From Isoptericola peretonis (GTDB taxonomy: Bacteria; Actinomycetota; Actinomycetes; Actinomycetales; Cellulomonadaceae), in the NCBI GenBank assembly GCA_023241745.1, contig JALQCY010000005.1, positions 1 to 64,000 on the forward strand: 64,000 nt of DNA. The letters are read 5' to 3'. A model generated the notes under the pieces. The model did no database searches, was not told the origin of the DNA, and saw only the letters and a program-made list of their open reading frames with translations. Both the position numbers and the translations under genes were made by a program. Positions 1-6,440 of this stretch are shown here, in pieces (positions within the stretch are counted from its first letter, which is position 1; each line of letters opens with the position of its first letter).

Positions 1-310
1 GAGTTCTCAAACAACCGACGCACACCGCGCAACCAGAACCCTCACCGGATCCCAGCCCCGCCGGGGCAACCCCTCAAACTTACCAGACCGTTTTCCCTCT
101 TCCAAATCCCTGATCCGTAGATCAAAGGGAATCGAAAAGACGATCCGATCCCACCGGCTCGGAACGCGCGAAGCATCCCGTCCGTGAAGGTGTGGGTTTT
201 TCAGTCCCGGCCCGGCCATCGGTACCCAGCCTCTCGGCTGTCTCCTCGATGTCCGTCGGCCCGTCGGGCTGACCTCGAGAACATTACCCGGACCGTGGCC
301 CCCGTGCAAC
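1..310 (-). promoter_or_regulatory. rRNA operon promoter region and leader (16S gene lies beyond the left edge)
   Basis: Read on the minus strand, this stretch has two sigma70-type promoters with exact 17-base spacers. P1 is TTGCAC (304-309) with TAATGT (281-286). P2 is TTGGAA (100-105) with TAAGTT (77-82). The transcript would run off the left edge and ends here in TTGTTTGAGAACTC (1-14), which resembles the antitermination/leader element that precedes 16S rRNA in actinobacteria. No credible protein-coding frame fits the stretch. Two spaced promoters, a long non-coding leader and this terminal motif are what an rrn operon would show. The rRNA gene itself is not visible, so the assignment is an inference from the leader. 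Confidence 0.75.
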
Positions 311-370
311 GTGGCGGGACGTGGCGCGCGCCACGTCCCGCCACGCGCTCCCGGGCCCGGCCGGGAGCGC
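311..370 (-). terminator. Tandem hairpin terminator downstream of putP
   Basis: Two back-to-back inverted repeats follow the putP stop codon. One is a perfect 34-base palindrome (311-344, 17-base arms). The other has 10-base arms at 345-354 and 361-370. They end two bases before the -35 box of the rRNA P1 promoter, so they probably insulate the rrn operon from putP read-through. There is no U-tract, as is common for GC-rich actinobacterial terminators. Confidence 0.7.
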
Positions 371-375
371 CCGGG

Positions 376-1887
376 TCAGATACCCACGCGCTCCGGCTCG
401 GCGGCTTCACCGCGGGCCAGGCGACGTGCGGCGTCGAACTCCGCGAGCACCGCGGCGTCGGGCCTCGGCGTCAGGAGGCTGACGACCACGGCGACCAGCA
501 GCCCGATGGCGAAGCCGGGCACGATCTCGTACAGCGTGTCCGCGAGGGACGACCGTCCCCAGACGAACGCGACGACCGCCCCCGCGACCATGCCGGAGAG
601 CGCGCCCCACCGGGTGAGCCGGCGCCAGTAGAGGCTCAGGATCACCAACGGCCCGAACGCGGACCCGAAGCCGGCCCAGGCGAAGCCGACCAGGTCGAGG
701 ATCGACGACGTGCGGTCGAGGGCGATGAGCGCGGCGACCACGGCGACCAGGAGCACCCCCGCCCGGCCGAGCATGACCTCGGCGCGAGTGCTGAGGCGCA
801 GGCCCGCCATCTTCACCAGGTCCTCCACCAGGGCGGAGGAGGAGACGATGAGCTGCGACGAGATCGTGGACATGATCGCCGCGAGGACGGCGGCCAGGAC
901 CAACCCCGCCACCAGCGGGTGGAAGAGGAGCTGGGCGAGCACCAGGAAGATCGTCTCGGGGTTGTCGACCTCGAGCCCCCTCACCTCCGCGTACGCGACG
1001 CCGACCAGACCGGTCATCACGGCCCCGAGCGCGGTGACCACCATCCAGCCGATGCCGATGCGCCGTCCCGCGCGCGCATCCTGCGGGCTGCGGATCGCCA
1101 TGAACCGCACGATGATGTGCGGCTGCCCGAAGTAGCCCAGCCCCCACGCGAGAGCCGAGATCACCCCGGTGGCGGAGGCGCCCGCGAGGAACGACAGGTG
1201 CTCCGTGCCCCCGGCGGCGTCCGCCGCGCGGATCCCGTCCTGCACGGCACCCCACCCACCGAGGTCCACCACGGCGATCACCGGGACCGCGACGAGCGCC
1301 GCGAGCATGAGGAGCCCCTGGGCGACGTCGGTCCAGGTCGCCCCCAGGAACCCGCCGAAGAGCGTGTAGGCGAGCGTCACGCCGCCCACGACGGCCAGGC
1401 CGGTCAGGTAGTCCAGGCCGAACGAGCTCTCGAAGAAGGTCCCGCCGGCCACCATCCCCGACGACACGTAGAACGTGAAGAACACCAGGACGATCACGCC
1501 CGCCGCGATGCGCAGCAGGTGCGCGGGGTCCCGGAGCCGGTTGTCGAAGAAGCTGGGGATCGTGATCGAGTTGTTCGCGACCTCCGTGTAGGCCCGGAGC
1601 CGCGGGGCCACGAACTTCCAGTTGAGCCAGGCCCCGATGGTCAGGCCGACGGCGATCCACGCCTCGACGAGCCCCGTGGCGTAGATGGCCCCGGGCAGGC
1701 CCATCAGCAGCCAGCCCGACATGTCGGAGGCGCCGGCGCTCAGCGCGGCCACGCCGGGGGACAGCCGTCGGCCGCCGAGCATGTAGTCGTCCAGGTCGTC
1801 GGTCCTGCGGTAGGCCGCGTACCCGATGCCCAGCATCACCAGCAGGTACACGACGATCGCGATCGTCTGCCAGGTCTGATCGCTCAT
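376..1887 (-). CDS. putP: Sodium/proline symporter PutP
   Basis: A 503-residue protein of the sodium:solute symporter family (SSF), importing proline with Na+ across the cytoplasmic membrane. It is hydrophobic throughout, with about a dozen membrane segments. Residues 50-60 read SAGASDMSGWL, placing Asp55 and Ser57 exactly where the Na+-binding residues of Escherichia coli PutP lie. This numbering supports the ATG at 1887 over the open frame that continues upstream. A later STISSQLIVSSSALVEDL segment fits the Na2-site helix. The length matches PutP. It stands alone between tRNA genes and the rrn leader, and a double hairpin follows it. Pantothenate or other SSF substrates are less likely given the helix-2 motif. 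Confidence 0.9.
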   Translation of the reverse strand: MSDQTWQTIAIVVYLLVMLGIGYAAYRRTDDLDDYMLGGRRLSPGVAALSAGASDMSGWLLMGLPGAIYATGLVEAWIAVGLTIGAWLNWKFVAPRLRAYTEVANNSITIPSFFDNRLRDPAHLLRIAAGVIVLVFFTFYVSSGMVAGGTFFESSFGLDYLTGLAVVGGVTLAYTLFGGFLGATWTDVAQGLLMLAALVAVPVIAVVDLGGWGAVQDGIRAADAAGGTEHLSFLAGASATGVISALAWGLGYFGQPHIIVRFMAIRSPQDARAGRRIGIGWMVVTALGAVMTGLVGVAYAEVRGLEVDNPETIFLVLAQLLFHPLVAGLVLAAVLAAIMSTISSQLIVSSSALVEDLVKMAGLRLSTRAEVMLGRAGVLLVAVVAALIALDRTSSILDLVGFAWAGFGSAFGPLVILSLYWRRLTRWGALSGMVAGAVVAFVWGRSSLADTLYEIVPGFAIGLLVAVVVSLLTPRPDAAVLAEFDAARRLARGEAAEPERVGI

Positions 1888-2033
1888 GCGATCGATCACC
1901 CTCTCGGTCGAGCGGTGCAGCGTCTGGCGCGGGATGCGCCCACCGCCGCGTCGTGCACGACGGACCGGGGCCAGGTCGGGACGCGGTCGGCGCTGACCTC
2001 GCTGCGATGCCACCCCGTGGGGCCGAAACGACC

Positions 2034-2066
2034 AACGGCCCGATCCCGGGTGAGGATCGAGCCGTT
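2034..2066 (-). terminator. Hairpin downstream of tRNA-Arg
   Basis: Arms 2034-2046 and 2054-2066 pair over 12 of 13 positions with a 7-base loop. It lies 12 bases past the tRNA 3' end on the minus strand, so it probably terminates the tRNA transcript before putP. Confidence 0.5.
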
Positions 2067-2077
2067 GTGCCTTTCGG

Positions 2078-2150
2078 TGCGCCCGGAGGGATTCGAACCC
2101 CCAACCTTCTGATCCGTAGTCAGATGCTCTATCCGTTGAGCTACGGGCGC
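2078..2150 (-). tRNA. tRNA-Arg (anticodon ACG)
   Basis: A full cloverleaf reads on the minus strand: acceptor stem GCGCCCG/CGGGCGC, D arm GCTC/GAGC, anticodon stem TCTGA/TCAGA around loop CTACGGA (anticodon ACG), and T loop TTCGAAT. The discriminator base is A. CCA is not encoded (the next bases are CCG). It decodes CGN codons, with A34 normally edited to inosine. Confidence 0.96.
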
Positions 2151-2185
2151 AGTCCTGACCGGCGCTCTCGCACCGACCGACGAGA

Positions 2186-2214
2186 ACATTACCGCCCCGG
2201 GGCCGGTTCCCCAA
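2186..2214 (-). promoter_or_regulatory. Promoter of tRNA-Arg
   Basis: TTGGGG (2209-2214) and TAATGT (2186-2191), 17 bases apart on the minus strand, about 35 bases before the mature tRNA 5' end. The -10 and following bases (GGTAATGTTCTCG) are identical to those of rRNA promoter P1 at 276-288. Confidence 0.65.
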
Positions 2215-2289
2215 ACCGAGGGGTCCCATCGTGATGCACGACACCGGAACGGTATCGACGACCCCGACGAGCGTGGCCGACCAACAGAA

Positions 2290-2320
2290 AAGGCCCCGGG
2301 CGTTGAGCAGCCGGAGCCTT
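2290..2320 (-). terminator. Intrinsic terminator downstream of tRNA-Ser(GCT)
   Basis: Ten-base arms (2311-2320 and 2290-2299, one G-U pair) are followed on the minus strand by a T-rich run ending TTTTCTGTT. This is the most classical rho-independent terminator in the window and sits directly after the CCA end of the tRNA. Confidence 0.75.
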
Positions 2321-2322
2321 CC

Positions 2323-2414
2323 TGGCGGAGACGGCGGGATTTGAACCCGCGAACGGGTTGCCCCGTTACCACCTTAGCAGGGTGGCGCACTAGACCAGAC
2401 TATGCGACGTCTCC
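2323..2414 (-). tRNA. tRNA-Ser (anticodon GCT)
   Basis: A minus-strand class II tRNA: acceptor GGAGACG/CGTCTCC, anticodon loop CTGCTAA (anticodon GCT), a long variable arm (AACGGGGCAACCCGTT) and T loop TTCAAAT. Discriminator G is followed by an encoded CCA at 2323-2325. It reads AGC/AGU serine codons. A probable promoter (TTGCCC 2470-2475, 17 bases, TTACTC 2447-2452) lies upstream. Confidence 0.96.
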
Positions 2415-2446
2415 TCGCGGCAGCACAGCAGGCACCGCGGCGCCCA

Positions 2447-2475
2447 GAGTAACCGCCCACGCTGCCCCGGGGCAA
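2447..2475 (-). promoter_or_regulatory. Candidate promoter of tRNA-Ser(GCT)
   Basis: TTGCCC (2470-2475) and TTACTC (2447-2452) with a 17-base spacer on the minus strand, about 32 bases before the tRNA. The -10 is a weak match, so the call rests on spacing and position. Confidence 0.4.
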
Positions 2476-2527
2476 AGCCGCGCGTCCGCGCCCCCTCCCC
2501 CGGGCGGTCCGCGCTACGGTCTGGCGC

Positions 2528-4342
2528 ATGCTGGACGACGACGACCAGGGGCCTGCGCACGACCACCACCAGGGACGGGACCGGCCTGGTGCGGGGAACG
2601 ACCACGCGCGCGACGACTACGACGTGCTCGTGATCGGCTCGGGGTTCGGGGGCAGCGTCGCTGCCCTCCGCCTCACCGAGAAGGGCTACCGGGTGGGCGT
2701 CCTGGAGGCCGGGCGCCGGTTCGCCGACGACGAGCTGCCGCGCACGTCGTGGGACCTGCGCCGCTTCCTGTGGGCGCCCGCGCTGGGCTGCTTCGGCATC
2801 CAGCGCATCCACCGCCTGCGCGACGTCCTCGTGCTCGCCGGGGCAGGCGTCGGCGGCGGCTCCCTGGTCTACGCGAACACGCTCTACCGGCCGCTCGACG
2901 CGTTCTGGACCGACCCCGCGTGGGCGCACGTCACCGACTGGAAGGCCGAGCTCGAGCCCTATTACGACCAGGCCGAGCGGATGCTCGGCGTCGTCGACTA
3001 CACCCGCACCACCCCCGCTGACGAGCTGATGCGGGACGTCGCCGACGAGCTCGGCGTCGGGCACACGTTCCGCAAGGTCCGGGTGGGCGTCTACCTCGGC
3101 GACGACGACGGCGGCCTGCCGGCGGGGGACGGCCGCGGGCCCGCCGTCCCCGACCCCTTCTTCGGGGGCGCCGGACCCGAGCGCAACCCGTGCCTGCACT
3201 GCGGCGAGTGCATGACCGGCTGCCGGCACAACGCGAAGAACACCCTCGTGAAGAACTACCTGCACCTCGCCGAGGCCGCCGGCGCCCGGGTCCACCCGCT
3301 CACCACCGCGACCGCCGTCGTGCCGCGGCCCGACGGCGGGTACGACGTGCGCACCCACCGCACCGGCCGGCCGTGGGCGACCCGGCGCACGTACCGCGCC
3401 CGCCAGGTGGTGCTCGCGGCCGGGACGCTCGGGACGCAGCGCCTGCTGCACGCGATGCGGGACAGCGGCGACCTCCCGCACCTCTCGGACCGCCTGGGGC
3501 ACCTCACGCGCACCAACTCCGAGGCCCTGCTCGGCGCGATGCGGCCGGCCCGCCGCGGAGAGGTCGGCGAGCCGGACTACTCCGAGGGCGTCGCCATCAC
3601 GTCGTCCTTCTACCCGGACGAGCAGACGCACGTGGAGCCCGTCCGGTACGGCCGCGGGTCCAACGCGATGGGGTTGCTCCAGACGGTGCTGGTGGACGGC
3701 GTCGGCCCCGGGGAAGGACCCCGGTGGCGCCGCTGGCTCGGCGAGCTGTGGCGCCAGCGCCGCCACCTGCCGGCCCTGTACGACCTGCGGGGCTGGTCGC
3801 AGCGCACCGTCATCGCCCTGGTGATGCAGAGCCGCGACAACTCGCTCACCACCTTCACGCGGCGCGGCCCGCTCGGCCGGCGGCTCACGTCGCGGCAGGG
3901 CACCGGCGCCCCCAACCCGACGTGGATCCCCGCGGCGCACGACGCCGTCCGCGCGATGGCCACCCGCATGGGCGGGCTCGCCGGCGGCAGCGCGGGCGAC
4001 CCCTTCGACGTGCCGATGACAGCGCACATCCTCGGGGGGTGCACGATCGGCGAGAGCCCCGCGACCGGCGTCGTCGACCCCTATCACCGCGTGCACGGGC
4101 ATCCCGGCCTGCACGTGCTCGACGGGTCCGCCGTCACGGCCAACCTGGGCGTCAACCCGTCCCTGACCATCACCGCCCAGGCCGAACGGGCGTGCGCCCT
4201 CTGGCCCCACCGCGGGGACCCCGACGCCAGGCCCGCCCCCGGCGCGGGGTACGTCGTCGTCCCGCCCACGGCGCCTCGCCACCCGGCGGTGCCGGCCGCG
4301 GCGCCGGGCGCCCTGCGCCTGCCGATCGTCGAGATCCGGTAG
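2528..4342 (+). CDS. GMC-type FAD-dependent oxidoreductase (cholesterol oxidase-like, ChoD family)
   Basis: A 604-residue flavoprotein of the glucose-methanol-choline oxidoreductase family, closest in layout to mycobacterial ChoD-like proteins. The FAD-binding Rossmann motif GSGFGG is at residues 37-42 and the C-terminal GMC region is near 500-555 (His500 in AHILGGC, then NPSLTITA). A cysteine cluster with Cys222, Cys225, Cys228 and Cys232 (CLHCGECMTGC) could hold an iron-sulfur centre; this cluster recurs in the subfamily. No secretion signal is present, but about 30 charged residues precede the FAD motif. A TACGGT -10 box (2515-2520) ends 7 bases before the ATG, predicting a leaderless transcript. 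The substrate is unknown; a sterol or other bulky alcohol is possible. Confidence 0.8.
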   Translation: MLDDDDQGPAHDHHQGRDRPGAGNDHARDDYDVLVIGSGFGGSVAALRLTEKGYRVGVLEAGRRFADDELPRTSWDLRRFLWAPALGCFGIQRIHRLRDVLVLAGAGVGGGSLVYANTLYRPLDAFWTDPAWAHVTDWKAELEPYYDQAERMLGVVDYTRTTPADELMRDVADELGVGHTFRKVRVGVYLGDDDGGLPAGDGRGPAVPDPFFGGAGPERNPCLHCGECMTGCRHNAKNTLVKNYLHLAEAAGARVHPLTTATAVVPRPDGGYDVRTHRTGRPWATRRTYRARQVVLAAGTLGTQRLLHAMRDSGDLPHLSDRLGHLTRTNSEALLGAMRPARRGEVGEPDYSEGVAITSSFYPDEQTHVEPVRYGRGSNAMGLLQTVLVDGVGPGEGPRWRRWLGELWRQRRHLPALYDLRGWSQRTVIALVMQSRDNSLTTFTRRGPLGRRLTSRQGTGAPNPTWIPAAHDAVRAMATRMGGLAGGSAGDPFDVPMTAHILGGCTIGESPATGVVDPYHRVHGHPGLHVLDGSAVTANLGVNPSLTITAQAERACALWPHRGDPDARPAPGAGYVVVPPTAPRHPAVPAAAPGALRLPIVEIR

Positions 4343-4355
4343 CGCCGCACACACG

Positions 4356-4387
4356 ACCGCCGCCGACGGGAGCCCGTCGGCGGCGGT
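4356..4387. terminator. Bidirectional hairpin between the oxidoreductase gene and tRNA-Ser(TGA)
   Basis: Perfect 15-base arms (4356-4370 and 4373-4387) lie between two convergent transcripts, just after the stop codon at 4342 and just past the tRNA CCA end at 4393. It can serve both. Confidence 0.7.
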
Positions 4388-4392
4388 GGCCG

Positions 4393-4480
4393 TGGCGGAG
4401 GGCGAGGGATTCGAACCCCCGGTGCATTGCTGCACAACGGTTTTCAAGACCGTCACATTAGGCCGCTCTGTCAGCCCTCC
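4393..4480 (-). tRNA. tRNA-Ser (anticodon TGA)
   Basis: A minus-strand class II tRNA: acceptor GGAGGGC/GCCCTCC, anticodon loop CTTGAAA (anticodon TGA), a long variable arm (TGTGCAGCAATGCACC) and T loop TTCGAAT. Discriminator G is followed by an encoded CCA at 4393-4395. A 24-base perfect palindrome (4483-4506) lies in the 5' leader just before the mature end. TACACT further upstream is a probable -10 box. Confidence 0.96.
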
Positions 4481-4535
4481 CGGGACGGACGCCATGGCGT
4501 CCGTCCGGCACAGAAGTGTACCGGCCGGGCACACG

Positions 4536-4570
4536 CGCGGCCCCGGACGCCGAGGCGTTCCGGGGCCGCG
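4536..4570 (-). terminator. Terminator of the conservon operon
   Basis: A hairpin of 16 paired bases (4536-4551 with 4554-4570, one bulged T) lies 25 bases past the cvnD stop codon on the minus strand. There is no U-tract. Confidence 0.65.
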
Positions 4571-4595
4571 AGAGCGCCGTGCGGACGGACGACCG

Positions 4596-5549
4596 TCAGG
4601 CCGCGCCGCCGCCCGAGCGCAGCTGCCGCATCGCGAGCTGCACGAGGGCGATGAGCGTCTGCTTGGTCGCCGCGCGGGAGCGCGCGTCCGTGTAGAGCAT
4701 CGGCACGTGCGCCGGGATCTGCAGCGCCTCGCGCACGTCCTCGAGCCGGTGCTTGGCGACACCGTCGAAGCAGTTGACGCCGACGACGAAGGGCACGCCC
4801 CGCGACTCGAAGTAGTCGATCGCCGGGAAGCACTGCTCCAGCCGGTCCGTGTCGACGAGCACCACGGCACCGATCGCGCCGCGGATCAGGTCGTCCCACA
4901 TGAACAGGAAGCGGTCCTGGCCCGGGGTGCCGAACAGGTAGAGCCACAGGTTGCCCGGCAGCGCCACGCGCCCGAAGTCCATCGCCACGGTGGTGGTGGT
5001 CTTCCGGTCGGAGACGCCGCCCGCGTCGTCGACGCCGACCGAGTGCTCGGTCATCGCGGCCTCGGTGTTCAGCGGCTCGACGTCGGAGATCGACCCGATG
5101 AACGTCGTCTTGCCGACCGCGAAGCCGCCCGCCACGACGATCTTCGTGACCGTCGGTGCGGTGGACGGCTGCTGCGGTGCCGCCGCCGCGGCCTGGGCGG
5201 GTGCCGCCGACCGCTCCGCCGCGGGCTGCGGCGCCGTCGGCGGCTGGTGGGCCGACGCCTGCGGGGCCGGGGCCGGCACCTGCTGCGCGACCGGACGCGA
5301 GGCGGCCTGCGCCACCGGGACGGACGTGATGGGGCCCGGGTTCGCCGCGGCCGCGGGAGGAACGTCGTCGCGGGGAGCCGCGGGGGCACCGCCGAGCACG
5401 CTCTGCCGCTGCGGCGCGCCGACAGCCGCCGGAGCGCCGCCGACCGCCGGAGCGCTCACCGCGCCGACGGTCTGCGAGACCGGCGCCCAGGCGGGGGACA
5501 TTCCTCCGGCCGCTCCGGGCGTCGGGCTGTCAGAGGGCGGAAATGCCAT
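4596..5549 (-). CDS. cvnD: Conservon small GTPase CvnD with Pro/Ala-rich N-terminal extension
   Basis: A 317-residue protein with a C-terminal Ras-like GTPase of the conservon (CvnD) type. The P-loop GGFAVGKTT is near residue 138, the switch-II motif GTPGQDRF near 205, and later VLVDTDR and VGVNCFD match the guanine-specificity region in place of the classical NKXD. Family members are usually about 190-200 residues. Here about 130 residues of Pro, Ala and Gln precede the GTPase. The ATG at 5549 has GGAGAG 8 bases upstream; a GTG 9 bases earlier abuts that ribosome site and is less likely. The start overlaps the end of cvnC. Known conservons act as membrane-associated heterotrimeric-G-protein-like signalling complexes. 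Confidence 0.88.
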   Translation of the reverse strand: MAFPPSDSPTPGAAGGMSPAWAPVSQTVGAVSAPAVGGAPAAVGAPQRQSVLGGAPAAPRDDVPPAAAANPGPITSVPVAQAASRPVAQQVPAPAPQASAHQPPTAPQPAAERSAAPAQAAAAAPQQPSTAPTVTKIVVAGGFAVGKTTFIGSISDVEPLNTEAAMTEHSVGVDDAGGVSDRKTTTTVAMDFGRVALPGNLWLYLFGTPGQDRFLFMWDDLIRGAIGAVVLVDTDRLEQCFPAIDYFESRGVPFVVGVNCFDGVAKHRLEDVREALQIPAHVPMLYTDARSRAATKQTLIALVQLAMRQLRSGGGAA

Positions 5550-5946
5550 TGAGAACACTCTCCAAGACGCTCAGGGACAGGCCCGAGTGGGAACTGCCGT
5601 GACCCGTGTGGACGTTGACCGGGGTCGAGGTGTGCACCGTGATGTGCCCCTCCTCCTGCATGTCCGCGACCAGGATGCGGACGACCCCGAGAGGCAGGCG
5701 CAGCAGCGCGGAGAGCTCCGCGATCGAGACGTAGGTGTGCGCGGCGTGCTGCAGGATCGCCCGCTTCTCCGGGGTGAGACCCATGCTGGTCACGGCGCCG
5801 GGCAACACCTCGACCAGCGCCTCCAGCGGCAGGTCGGACAGGGCGGAGCGGACGCGGCCACCGGTGACCGCGTAGGGACGCACCGTCGAGGCCTCGTAGC
5901 CGTCTGCCGAGTGCGCACCCAGAGAACCGAACGATGCGTGCGTCAT
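5530..5946 (-). CDS. cvnC: Conservon protein CvnC (DUF742)
   Basis: A 138-residue protein with the DUF742 fold. The segment from about residue 20 carries VRPYAVTGGRVR, typical of the family. A winged-helix-like part follows (ISIAELSALLRLPLGVVRI type) and ends in VADMQEEGHI. It is the third gene of the conservon, with cvnB upstream and cvnD overlapping its 3' end by about 20 bases. GAGGT lies 8 bases before the ATG. In characterised conservons CvnC links the sensor/roadblock part to the GTPase. The last 25 residues (His/Ser-rich, then a hydrophobic helix) are less conserved. Confidence 0.9.
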   Translation of the reverse strand: MTHASFGSLGAHSADGYEASTVRPYAVTGGRVRSALSDLPLEALVEVLPGAVTSMGLTPEKRAILQHAAHTYVSIAELSALLRLPLGVVRILVADMQEEGHITVHTSTPVNVHTGHGSSHSGLSLSVLESVLNGISAL

Positions 5947-5956
5947 GGTCGCGACC

Positions 5957-6406
5957 TCATCCCACCCGCGCGGAGCGCGTCGAGCCGTCCACCGGAAGGT
6001 TGCCGCGCATCTCCGAGATCAGCTGCGGGGTGAGCGTGGCCTCGGTGCGGGACACGAGCAGCGCCATCTCGTAGCCGATGAGCCCGATGTCGCAGGACGA
6101 CTCCGCCACCACGGCGAGGACGGACCCGTTCGAGACGTTCATCAGGAAGAGGAAGCCGTTGTCCATCTCGATCACGGCCTGGCGCACGTTGCCGCCGTTG
6201 AGCTGGCGGGCCGCCCCGCGGGTCAGGCTCGACATCCCGGAGACGATCGCCGCGAGCTGGTCACCGCTGGTGCGGTCGAGCTGGTCGGACATCGCCATGA
6301 GCAGACCGTCCGCCGAGACCACCAGCGTGTGCCGGCTGCCCGGGACGGTGCGCACAAAGTTGTCGAGAAGCCACCCGAAGTTGGTCGCTTCAGTACTGAG
6401 GGTCAC
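5957..6406 (-). CDS. cvnB: Conservon roadblock/LC7 protein CvnB
   Basis: A 149-residue roadblock/LC7-domain protein (domain about residues 8-105, with the DNFVRTVPGSRHTLVVSADG start and a GNVRQAVIEMDNGFLFL strand). Such proteins act as GTPase-activating or scaffold partners for MglA/CvnD-like GTPases. The GTG start at 6406 is set by AGGAGGAAGC directly upstream. It sits 35 bases after cvnA and 10 bases before cvnC, in one operon. Length is typical. Confidence 0.92.
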   Translation of the reverse strand: MTLSTEATNFGWLLDNFVRTVPGSRHTLVVSADGLLMAMSDQLDRTSGDQLAAIVSGMSSLTRGAARQLNGGNVRQAVIEMDNGFLFLMNVSNGSVLAVVAESSCDIGLIGYEMALLVSRTEATLTPQLISEMRGNLPVDGSTRSARVG

Positions 6407-6440
6407 GCTTCCTCCTCGTCAAATACGCCGAAGGCGCAGG

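Noticed and set aside
7..309. 100-codon minus-strand frame at the left edge
   Set aside because: It covers two good promoters and the rRNA leader, has no ribosome site and no recognisable product.
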